Virus record (IMG/VR): IMGVR_UViG_3300020595_000028
Coordinates: 1-64,000 of that record
Direction: 5' to 3' (one strand)
Length of the DNA: 64,000 bases
Source of the DNA: a virus
The position numbers were made by a program, and so were the translations under genes. Positions 35,027 to 41,820 of the stretch are shown in pieces. Every line of letters begins with the position of its first letter. The first letter of the stretch is position 1. The notes below the pieces were generated by a model. It was given only the letters and a program-made list of their open reading frames with translations, had not been told where the DNA came from and did no database searches.

Positions 35027-35221
35027 TTAGCCCTCTTCGTCAGTTGCTTCTTCTTCTGCATCGTCAATAGCCAACATAAACCCTTCAGCGAAGAATTCGA
35101 AGAGCATGTCTTCAATGCTAGCGGAAGTGTCCATTTCGTACTCTTCGATAAAGTCTGTGAAGGCTTCTTCAATAACATCTTCTAGTGAAGTGTCTAGGTC
35201 TTTAGTGATTACATCAGTCAT
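35027..35221 (-). CDS. Small acidic helical protein
   Basis: About 64 residues from the ATG of MTDVITKDLDTSLEDVIEEA, preceded by GGAG. Very rich in Glu and Asp, ending AIDDAEEEATDEEG, with helical segments VIEEAFTDFIEEYE and ASIEDMLFEFFAEGF. It looks like a DNA-mimic-sized acidic protein, but no inhibitor family is recognised. Confidence 0.55.
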   Translation of the reverse strand: MTDVITKDLDTSLEDVIEEAFTDFIEEYEMDTSASIEDMLFEFFAEGFMLAIDDAEEEATDEEG

Positions 35222-35249
35222 AATATTCTCCAAATTAATTTATAGGTGG

Positions 35250-35432
35250 TTACTTAGTTTCTTGTCCACGGTTATCTTTATCTTCTTTAAGCCATACTAG
35301 GCGGTCGATGTCAGCACGATTAATACCGATATCATTTAGCTCATGGTCTGTTAGTTGGTTCAGTTGTTTAATAGCCTTGCGATGTTCCCGCCAAGTAGCT
35401 AGGAAGTTAACGTATCTCCAAAACATTGTCAT
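35250..35432 (-). CDS. DUF1127 (YjiS-like) protein
   Basis: A 60-residue protein starting MTMFWRYVNFLATWREHRKA. It matches the DUF1127 pattern: an amphipathic basic start, then LNQLTDHELNDIGINRADID (the L-x-D-H-E-L-x-D-I-G-I-x-R signature). These proteins are abundant in alphaproteobacteria and present in gammaproteobacteria. A few bind RNA or proteins and affect phosphate, stress or small-RNA control. A phage copy may retune host RNA metabolism. It is TAATG-coupled to the upstream gene. Confidence 0.85.
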   Translation of the reverse strand: MTMFWRYVNFLATWREHRKAIKQLNQLTDHELNDIGINRADIDRLVWLKEDKDNRGQETK

Positions 35433-35803
35433 TAGTCAATTACCCCATCTCTCTTAAGTTCTAAAAATTGCCTAGCTTGATAAGGGATAATCCCCTTTTC
35501 TTCAGACACTCTGTCAACCTCGTCCTCAAACTTTAACTGCGCTTCCTCCTCTGAATTTAGCTTACGGTACCCTGTGGCTGAGACAGAAGGGCTTCCCAAA
35601 TCGTCTTCGTAATCCTCGTAGTTAGATTCAAACCGTAAGCTGCAATTCTCTAAACCCCCCGCTTCAGCCTTTTTAATTAATGCAGTCCCTACGTCAAAAA
35701 CTTCTTGGGGTGTCATGGTTTCCCAATCCCGAAAGGTGTAAGACCCAGCCGATTTAACCTCTTTCCAAACCCTATAGTCTTTGTAATTTTTTTCATCAGT
35801 CAT
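35432..35803 (-). CDS. Hypothetical acidic protein
   Basis: About 123 residues from the ATG of MTDEKNYKDYRVWKEVKSAG, with AGAGGAG before it. Mixed fold, with FRDWETMTPQEVFDVGTALI and a C-terminal helix FEDEVDRVSEEKGIIPYQAR. Translationally coupled on both sides (ATGA at its start). Function unknown. Confidence 0.55.
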   Translation of the reverse strand: MTDEKNYKDYRVWKEVKSAGSYTFRDWETMTPQEVFDVGTALIKKAEAGGLENCSLRFESNYEDYEDDLGSPSVSATGYRKLNSEEEAQLKFEDEVDRVSEEKGIIPYQARQFLELKRDGVID

Positions 35804-36057
35804 TCTAGTTCTCCTCTGATTTCTGCCATAGCAGTACATAACATATCTAATAATTCTTCAGTGTCTTGATGGGTTGTTGCTGTTAGCAGCTTGCCATCCT
35901 TTACGAGTATGACAATAGCTTCACAATCGTTATCTTCAACAACATCTAGCACTTCATCTATAGTAGAATATAGAGGGTGTTCTTCTACTTTGTCTTGTGC
36001 TTCTATTTTAACACGGTTGGCTTCTTTAAAGTCAATAAGACTCACCACGTCTGACAT
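35800..36057 (-). CDS. Hypothetical protein, possible small enzyme-regulator fold
   Basis: About 85 residues from the ATG of MSDVVSLIDFKEANRVKIEA. The segment VEDNDCEAIVILVKDGKLLTATTH is a beta-hairpin-like core seen in small phage proteins of unknown role. It overlaps the gene upstream by 26 bases. No motif assigned. Confidence 0.55.
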   Translation of the reverse strand: MSDVVSLIDFKEANRVKIEAQDKVEEHPLYSTIDEVLDVVEDNDCEAIVILVKDGKLLTATTHQDTEELLDMLCTAMAEIRGELE

Positions 36058-36316
36058 TGTAGACTCCTCCATTCTGTTCTAGTTTATAATCTTCATACGG
36101 TGCTACAACACACCGATAGTGTTCAAGAGCTGCACCTTGCAATGCACCCATCATCCCTTCCATATCAGCATAACAAGGACGCTTATTACAAGCACACTCG
36201 TAGTAGTTCTGAATTAAGGTAGCAATCATGTATTGCAGTTCACCACCATCTTGAGGCGTGACATGACTAATCTGTTCATCTATTTGAACACGGTCTTGTG
36301 GGGTGATATAAGGCAT
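36032..36316 (-). CDS. Hypothetical protein with Cys pair
   Basis: A 94-residue protein starting MPYITPQDRVQIDEQISHVT. Helical, with YYECACNKRPCYADMEGMMG holding three cysteines and LEHYRCVVAPYEDYKLE. Resembles small unannotated proteins of T7-like phages. No catalytic role evident. Confidence 0.5.
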   Translation of the reverse strand: MPYITPQDRVQIDEQISHVTPQDGGELQYMIATLIQNYYECACNKRPCYADMEGMMGALQGAALEHYRCVVAPYEDYKLEQNGGVYNVRRGESY

Positions 36317-36430
36317 TTAAGCTCCTAGCCAGTTGATTATTTGTAGTGAAACATAGACACAACCCACAAAGGCTGCACCTCGAAGTGCTAGCCCCAAGGT
36401 AAATCCAAGTACTTTAGCTGCGGTAATCAT
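36317..36430 (-). CDS. Single-pass membrane micro-protein
   Basis: 37 residues starting MITAAKVLGFTLGLALRGAA, with one hydrophobic helix running to the C-terminus. Its stop abuts the next start exactly, and it lies directly after the ClpP-like gene in transcription order. Small size limits confidence, but the tight packing supports a real gene. Confidence 0.5.
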   Translation of the reverse strand: MITAAKVLGFTLGLALRGAAFVGCVYVSLQIINWLGA

Positions 36431-36433
36431 AAG

Positions 36434-37138
36434 TTATTTTCCTGTTTTAGTTTGCATTTGTACACGCTCTCGACGAACGAGTTCACGCATTTCATAGGGG
36501 TCTACTACTTCATCAATAATGTTGAAGTCAAAGGCTTCTGTGGCGTGTAGCCATACGTCAGTTGGGCCTAGTAGTTTGTCACGGATAAGAGCACGGGATA
36601 GACCTGTGCACTGTTCATAGTGGTTAACCATCCACTCAGAGGTTTGTTCGAAGGACTTCATACGACCATAAAGTTCGTGTTCCTTACCCCCTGCCCCTGC
36701 CGCGTACTGGTGCGACATGATTTGAGCGGAGGAAGAGGCCATACGGTGTTCACCAGACATCAGAGTAAGAATACCACACGAGGCTGCAAGGCCAGTAGCG
36801 AAAGTATCTACAGGGATGAGTGAGGAGAACATAGTGTCAATAAGAGTTAAGCAGCTATCAATACGACCCCCCGGAGAGTTAATCATTAGGGTGATACGTT
36901 CAGGGGCCAGCTCCTCTTCCATAGAGTTGTATTCCATAATGGCATGAACCAAGGGCATTACAGTCTCTTGCTTGAAGCTGTCTGACAACATGATGACACC
37001 TGCCTCACGCATGTAAGTGCCGGGTTGTGCCATTACTGGTGGTGTTTTAACTTCTTCTACTGTCTTAGCTGGAGCCTTTTTAACAGGCGCTTTCTTAGCT
37101 GGTGTTTTCTTAGGTGTCGCTGCGATAAAGTTAAACAT
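36434..37138 (-). CDS. ClpP-fold serine protease with basic N-terminal tail
   Basis: A 234-residue protein starting MFNFIAATPKKTPAKKAPVK. After a 35-residue Lys/Pro/Ala-rich tail, the ClpP fold is clear: LMINSPGGRIDSCLTLIDTM, the nucleophile motif GLAASCGIL (S120), AQIMSHQY (H143) and an acid in GPTDVW (D194), then NIIDEVVD. The catalytic triad is intact. It lies just downstream of an SbmA-like transporter and a secreted ClpP-fold protein, and 33 kb from the capsid gene, so a prohead protease role is unlikely. It would need an ATPase such as host ClpX/ClpA to degrade folded proteins. Confidence 0.88.
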   Translation of the reverse strand: MFNFIAATPKKTPAKKAPVKKAPAKTVEEVKTPPVMAQPGTYMREAGVIMLSDSFKQETVMPLVHAIMEYNSMEEELAPERITLMINSPGGRIDSCLTLIDTMFSSLIPVDTFATGLAASCGILTLMSGEHRMASSSAQIMSHQYAAGAGGKEHELYGRMKSFEQTSEWMVNHYEQCTGLSRALIRDKLLGPTDVWLHATEAFDFNIIDEVVDPYEMRELVRRERVQMQTKTGK

Positions 37139-37148
37139 AAATTATTCC

Positions 37149-38114
37149 TTACTTGATTTTTGCTTCAAACTCACGAAGACGTTTGTATACTGATAGTAGC
37201 TCAATAATAGTTGACCATGACTTGAAGAGATACATCATAGAGCCTTCTACACGCCCAAAGGCACGAAGGATTTGCTGCATAACACCAAGGCTAATAGCGC
37301 CAGAAACGATAGCTGGGGCAAGGACAACATAACCTACAAGAACATTAGCCTGTAGGCAGGATAAGCGTGCTACATTAAACCACATGTAACGGAAGTAGTT
37401 TTTGTAGTGAATCTGACGAACATCATCGAAGATTTCGTTCAGGGTCTTTGGACGAATAGTATCATCGTCTTCCGCTTTAACCAGTACTTTACGGTAAGCA
37501 GCTTCTTTGGCTTGGATATCATATTCGATATTAACCAGACGCAAGAGCTGACCTACAACTAGAAGTACTACAGTAATACCTGCAGACCAGATAATCGCAG
37601 AAGCTACTAGACCATACTGCCACTCTCCGAAGAAAGTAACGGTTAGGCCTTGTGATAGCCCCATGAGAATCGGGAAGAAGGCAATTAGAACCATGATAGA
37701 CTCTACAAAGCTAGTACCGAGACCTTCCATGATACGAGAGAACTTTACAGTATCTTCTTGTACACGTTGGGAAGCGCCCTCGATGTGACGAGCCTTGTGG
37801 AATAAATCGTGGTAACGCTCAGTCATAGAAGTTCTCCAACGGAACAACCAATGCTGAGTAAAGAAAGCTACTGCAAGAGCTACAGCGATGTAGACAGCAG
37901 CAATCTTAAAGAAAGTTAGTAACTCTGCATAGTAAGCAGTAAGAGTAATATCACCCTCACCTTTCAGAGCTTGTTGAATCATATCATAGAAACCTCCGAA
38001 CCATTCGTTAATCTGAACGTCCAGCTGTACTTGATACCATAGTGTTGCGATAATAACCGCAGCACCTGCCCAAGACCATAGTAACCATTTGCGAGTTGTA
38101 AAGAAAGAAAACAT
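37149..38114 (-). CDS. sbmA: SbmA/BacA-family peptide transporter
   Basis: A 321-residue protein starting MFSFFTTRKWLLWSWAGAAV. It aligns by eye with SbmA over nearly its whole length: YDMIQQALKG, HIEGASQRVQEDTVKF, EAAYRKVLVKAEDD, YFRYMWFNVARL and VYKRLREFE all have counterparts. It lacks about 80 N-terminal residues compared with E. coli SbmA. SbmA/BacA are inner-membrane, proton-driven importers of proline-rich peptides, microcins, bleomycin and, in rhizobia, plant NCR peptides. It is TAATG-coupled to a secreted ClpP-fold gene upstream and 10 bases from a ClpP gene downstream. A phage copy would change host peptide uptake. Confidence 0.9.
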   Translation of the reverse strand: MFSFFTTRKWLLWSWAGAAVIIATLWYQVQLDVQINEWFGGFYDMIQQALKGEGDITLTAYYAELLTFFKIAAVYIAVALAVAFFTQHWLFRWRTSMTERYHDLFHKARHIEGASQRVQEDTVKFSRIMEGLGTSFVESIMVLIAFFPILMGLSQGLTVTFFGEWQYGLVASAIIWSAGITVVLLVVGQLLRLVNIEYDIQAKEAAYRKVLVKAEDDDTIRPKTLNEIFDDVRQIHYKNYFRYMWFNVARLSCLQANVLVGYVVLAPAIVSGAISLGVMQQILRAFGRVEGSMMYLFKSWSTIIELLSVYKRLREFEAKIK

Positions 38115-38722
38115 TAGCGAGCACCTCCGTCAAAGATTTCGTACATATAGTCAGCACGACTCCAAGGTGTTTCTGTCTCATATAGTTTACGTAGTTGTGC
38201 AGTATCATTGATAACGATGAACTTACGTGGGGTAGTCTTCTGTAGTAGCGTAGTAGCGAAGTCTATTGTAACACCTACTTCTAGTAAGTACTTAGACATG
38301 TCGTTATAGGCTACACCGAAGTTTTGTGTTATTTGTAGCATAGTAGCCATAGTGGTTATTTTACTCAAGTAAGGAGCGTGGAACCAAAGTTCACCATCAA
38401 CAATGACCTTTTTACCAGCTAGTGCAGCAAAGGCACAGGCAGATATACATTTCTTATCGACTGGGATGATGACGTTAGACCCTTCAGCTTTAATCAGTTT
38501 ACCAATTCGCAAACCAGCATAGTAGTTTCCACCTTGGCCGTGCATTATTACATTAAGAACTTCATTATCTTTATTAACACGATAAACTTGGCTGGCTTGA
38601 TTCATAGTGGTTTGGCCAGTAATAGTCATAGTCTTAGTAGCGTCGTCCCAGAGCACAGCAGCGGAAGCGACAGTAGCAGAAGTAATAGTAAGTGCAATAG
38701 CAGTTATAATTGATTTAAACAT
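38114..38722 (-). CDS. Secreted ClpP/SppA-fold protein (periplasmic)
   Basis: A 202-residue protein starting MFKSIITAIALTITSATVAS, with a Sec signal peptide ending near ASA. The mature part has the ClpP-like glycine motif HGQGGNYYAGLRIGKLI, the nucleophile-like CISACAFAALAG (S94), and an ELWFHAPY His (H115), as in periplasmic COG3904-type proteins. The acid of a triad is not obvious. The signal peptide is nearly the same as that of the unrelated secreted protein at 59472. It is coupled to the SbmA-like gene, so it probably acts in the periplasm on or beside the transporter's peptide substrates. Confidence 0.75.
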   Translation of the reverse strand: MFKSIITAIALTITSATVASAAVLWDDATKTMTITGQTTMNQASQVYRVNKDNEVLNVIMHGQGGNYYAGLRIGKLIKAEGSNVIIPVDKKCISACAFAALAGKKVIVDGELWFHAPYLSKITTMATMLQITQNFGVAYNDMSKYLLEVGVTIDFATTLLQKTTPRKFIVINDTAQLRKLYETETPWSRADYMYEIFDGGAR

Positions 38723-38779
38723 TTGTTTTCCTTTCGGGGTTGGAGCAGTTTATACACTTACTCAGGTGTTATAGTTTAT

Positions 38780-39169
38780 TTATTTCTCGTTACCCAACAT
38801 GTAGTGTTTTTCCTCGTAGGTTTCAACGGAGTGACAGTTAGCACAAAGAATCCTGCATTTAGCCAGCTCTTCTTTTATCCTATTTTTACTCCACCAAGGC
38901 TTATAAGCGCCACTGTGCTTGTAGTCACCTATCTTGGGTTCTAAATGGGCCATGTGTAAAGCAGCGCGGTGAGAAGGGTGTCCAGCACATTCAAGATTAG
39001 AACAACCCTTAATAACTTTCCACCTGCCCACAAGAGCGGTCATCTTCTGACGATAAGCCCTTTGGTTAGTATTAGCACATTCCTTACACAAGGTATGCTT
39101 ATTGGTTTTAGACTTGTTTGAGAACAGGTCTGAGGACTTAACTTCATTACATTGTCTACAAGTTATCAT
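38780..39169 (-). CDS. HNH endonuclease (homing-type)
   Basis: A 129-residue protein starting MITCRQCNEVKSSDLFSNKS. It has an N-terminal zinc ribbon (C4, C7, C24, C27 pattern), a central zinc/HNH region with HMAHLEPK, and ILCANCHSVETYEEKHY. It is a free-standing HNH nuclease inserted between ribonucleotide reductase and the secreted ClpP-fold gene. Such genes spread by cutting intronless or unoccupied relatives. Confidence 0.85.
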   Translation of the reverse strand: MITCRQCNEVKSSDLFSNKSKTNKHTLCKECANTNQRAYRQKMTALVGRWKVIKGCSNLECAGHPSHRAALHMAHLEPKIGDYKHSGAYKPWWSKNRIKEELAKCRILCANCHSVETYEEKHYMLGNEK

Positions 39170-39184
39170 AATATTTTCCTTTAT

Positions 39185-41056
39185 TTACAAGATATCGCAG
39201 CCTCCTCCGCCGCAAGCTAAGGTCTGACTTCCTTCAGTAGTATCTTCCTTCTCGTAGTTAGATAGTAGTTCAAAGTCAACATCAGGCATTGCCAAGACTG
39301 CAGCTTCGAATACTTCCTTAGTACAAGGTTGATACGGCGCTTGTTGGTACGTATGTTCTGAGTATGGTAGAAAGCTAACTCCAGTAATGAAGTCAAAGTT
39401 CTTATAACACCAATCACCAACTTCTAGCCATTCATCCTCTTTAACATAAACAGTAACAGACACAGAGTGTTCAGCCCAGTGCTTCTTGTATAGCAACCAG
39501 TTTTCTAGTTGTTCAATAGCTGTTTGTTCACTAGCTAGGGTAGCGCCTTCAGGTGACTTGATAGGGAATGAGAACACAGTAGTCTTACTTGGGTTCATTG
39601 CATCAGGTTCACTAGGAACCCCTGCTTCTTTCATAAACGTTGTTAGTGGGTCGTTGTTGGCTTGTCGGACGGTTCTAATATAGTAGGGAGAGAAACGTCC
39701 ATGTATGCCAGAACTACTATCAACAAGTTGACTAACAGTACCACTAGGCTTAATGGTAGTGATAGCTGTAGCAGGGTTAATACCAAGTTTTTGAGCGTAT
39801 TCAACGTTTACTTTCTCCGAGTGAGCCTTCAAGCGTTCTAGCATATCAGGGTCTGGGTTGCGTAGGATTTTACAATCTTGAATACCTGTCAAGGACACAC
39901 CGAGTAGGCGCTCTTCTTCACAGTTCTTCTGCCATACTTTACGGACGTATTTGAAGTCAGTAAGTGAAGCTTGTAGTGTTCCAAGGATAGTTGCCATCTT
40001 GATTTTGCGGGCGAGGTCTTCTTCAGTATCATTAACACGAGCAACAACCTCTGAGAGGTTACATAGTTGTCCAGAACGTAGCGCAATTTCTGCACATGGG
40101 TTTAAGCCCACAATCTGTGAACCATCACGACGGGTGGGTGCCATGTCCTGTAAACCATAACGGGACACAATACCTCGCTCGCCAGAGCCAGACTTTACAA
40201 GAGACAACCACTCATCCATGAACACAGTCATAGGTGGTTTGTTCTCATAGACAGCTGAGTTGTTAGCCAGGGCGCGGTGTGCAGTGGTTTCCCACCAACG
40301 ACCAGACTTAGCATCACGTACTTCAGGGTCTCCTAAGTCAGACAGAGATATGAGAGCAGAGCGACGTACACCGCCAACTACTACAACCTCTGCAATCTTA
40401 CATACCAAGTCATGTACTTCAATAGGACGAAGTTTACGACCAGCAGCATTGCGGAACATTGCCTCAGTAAAGTCCATAAGTTCTTTAAGAGGCCCAGGTC
40501 CACTAGCACGACCCCCCATAGTCTTGAGTCGAGCGCCTTCAGGACGCACCTTAGAGTAATCCCAAGAATGGATGTTACCAAGGTATAGTTCTGCTACTTG
40601 CTTCCGAAGGGCCTTGGCCCAACCTTCAGCACTATCTTCTACCGCAATAACTCTATCAGACTTGTTGAAGGAGTCATTGATGATTGGTAGCTTATTTACT
40701 GACGCAGCTTCTGCAGAGAAACCAACACCTGTACCTGACATCAAGATATATAGAATCTCGTCAAACACTCGTATATGGTCTACTGCTGTGAAGCTACAAT
40801 TATAACCTCGAAACGGATTCTTGTTGAGAGCATCACCGGCGGCCCAGAGCGCCCTCATAGACGGCATTACTTCACGTTTCTTAATAGAATCAGTCAGCTC
40901 ATTAAACTCGACGTCAGTGATGATATTGTTGCTCACCCGCTCACGCCAAAAGTTAATAAGTCTCTCTACTGTCTCATCCCAGGATTCACGACGACCTTCA
41001 CCGCCTAGATATCGAGAGTAACGAGATTTGTGAATAAACTGTTCATAGTTGTTCAT
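39185..41056 (-). CDS. nrdJ: Ribonucleoside-triphosphate reductase, class II (B12-dependent)
   Basis: A 623-residue protein starting MNNYEQFIHKSRYSRYLGGE. It matches monomeric adenosylcobalamin-dependent RTPR: SMRALWAAGDAL, GYNCSF (C87), NPCAEIALRSGQLCNLSE (C321, E323, C332, with the same spacing as the known enzyme), and a C-terminal CGGGGCDIL pair (C615, C620). It is shorter than the 739-residue bacterial enzyme. It makes deoxynucleotides without oxygen or metal dimers but needs host cobalamin. No intein or intron is visible. Confidence 0.93.
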   Translation of the reverse strand: MNNYEQFIHKSRYSRYLGGEGRRESWDETVERLINFWRERVSNNIITDVEFNELTDSIKKREVMPSMRALWAAGDALNKNPFRGYNCSFTAVDHIRVFDEILYILMSGTGVGFSAEAASVNKLPIINDSFNKSDRVIAVEDSAEGWAKALRKQVAELYLGNIHSWDYSKVRPEGARLKTMGGRASGPGPLKELMDFTEAMFRNAAGRKLRPIEVHDLVCKIAEVVVVGGVRRSALISLSDLGDPEVRDAKSGRWWETTAHRALANNSAVYENKPPMTVFMDEWLSLVKSGSGERGIVSRYGLQDMAPTRRDGSQIVGLNPCAEIALRSGQLCNLSEVVARVNDTEEDLARKIKMATILGTLQASLTDFKYVRKVWQKNCEEERLLGVSLTGIQDCKILRNPDPDMLERLKAHSEKVNVEYAQKLGINPATAITTIKPSGTVSQLVDSSSGIHGRFSPYYIRTVRQANNDPLTTFMKEAGVPSEPDAMNPSKTTVFSFPIKSPEGATLASEQTAIEQLENWLLYKKHWAEHSVSVTVYVKEDEWLEVGDWCYKNFDFITGVSFLPYSEHTYQQAPYQPCTKEVFEAAVLAMPDVDFELLSNYEKEDTTEGSQTLACGGGGCDIL

Positions 41057-41066
41057 TTTTTATTCC

Positions 41067-41393
41067 TTAGTTATTTTTTAGTGATTCATATTGTGCTACA
41101 AGTGTAGCCTTGCTGTGACGACGGTCTAGCTCAACATCAAACTCTTCACGAGCAAGCGTTTCAATTTCACGCTTAGTCATGTCATCAAAGTCTACTTTAA
41201 CTTCTTCTTCTACGATTTCTTCACACCCACCGTTGTGGTAAATGTCCCAATACTCCCAGCAGAATGTCTTTTCATCGTCAGACAACTTACTGTCATTTAA
41301 ATAGATTTCTAGATGGTCTTTATTCTTAATAGCAAGTAGGATGAAATTATGAAAGTGTTCATAAGCTTTATTTAGTTCTGGTTTAATTTGCAT
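41067..41393 (-). CDS. Hypothetical protein
   Basis: A 108-residue protein starting MQIKPELNKAYEHFHNFILL. The first 60 residues are helical (SDDEKTFCWEYWDIYHNGGC), and the C-terminal helices (MTKREIETLAREEFDVELDR; VAQYESLKNN) resemble a SAP/LEM-like nucleic-acid-binding tail. Overlaps the Ala-rich gene upstream by 11 bases. Confidence 0.55.
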   Translation of the reverse strand: MQIKPELNKAYEHFHNFILLAIKNKDHLEIYLNDSKLSDDEKTFCWEYWDIYHNGGCEEIVEEEVKVDFDDMTKREIETLAREEFDVELDRRHSKATLVAQYESLKNN

Positions 41394-41538
41394 TAGTTTG
41401 TTCCTTTGTTTTCTTTAGTTCAGCTTTGTAAGCAACCCAAGCAGCATCACGAGCATCAGCAGTAGCCGCCCCAATAGCAAAGCAAGCAGCATCCAACTCA
41501 GCTTCAGCAGCAGCCTTCAGCTTTTCAAGTTTAGTCAT
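41383..41538 (-). CDS. Ala-rich helical micro-protein (family member 1)
   Basis: 51 residues starting MTKLEKLKAAAEAELDAACF and ending AYKAELKKTKEQTNAN. The conserved start MTKLEKLKAA and end AY-AELKK-K frame a variable Ala/Asp block. At least five more members occur in the window (47423, 47562, 48024, 58858, 59081). Predicted as one long amphipathic or Ala-rich helix. Role unknown; a good ribosome site precedes it. Confidence 0.7.
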   Translation of the reverse strand: MTKLEKLKAAAEAELDAACFAIGAATADARDAAWVAYKAELKKTKEQTNAN

Positions 41539-41549
41539 TAGAGTTCTCC

Positions 41550-41756
41550 TTAATGTAATTTACGTTTAGGTAAAACGTCTAGTGCTTCGTGGGCGTACCA
41601 GTATAGCACTTGATTTTCTTCAGGGTCTTCATTATAATCTTCTACTGTGCCTTCAACAAAAGCAGCGACGTTAGGTGAGAGTTGTGATAAATTACACTTA
41701 CCGTCCACTGCCATGTTGAGGATAATACTTATTAGGATTGCTTCTTGTTCTGTCAT
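41550..41756 (-). CDS. Hypothetical small acidic protein
   Basis: A 68-residue protein starting MTEQEAILISIILNMAVDGK, with VAAFVEGTVEDYNEDPEENQ and YAHEALDVLPKRKLH. Helical, acidic, no family assigned. It lies between the primase-helicase and the Ala-rich gene. Confidence 0.55.
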   Translation of the reverse strand: MTEQEAILISIILNMAVDGKCNLSQLSPNVAAFVEGTVEDYNEDPEENQVLYWYAHEALDVLPKRKLH

Positions 41757-41820
41757 CGTGTAGACTCCCTAGCGTAAAGTAAAGTATACAACACTCTTGT
41801 GTTAACATTATCTTAATCAT

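Noticed and set aside
36434-37138. ClpP-like protein as a prohead maturation protease
   Set aside because: Prohead ClpP-fold proteases are normally encoded next to portal and capsid genes. This one is 33 kb away, beside SbmA, and its sequence is closer to true ClpP.
39185-41056. Intein or intron in the ribonucleotide reductase
   Set aside because: The frame is continuous, the active-site spacing is normal and no splicing motifs are visible, although an HNH gene is adjacent.
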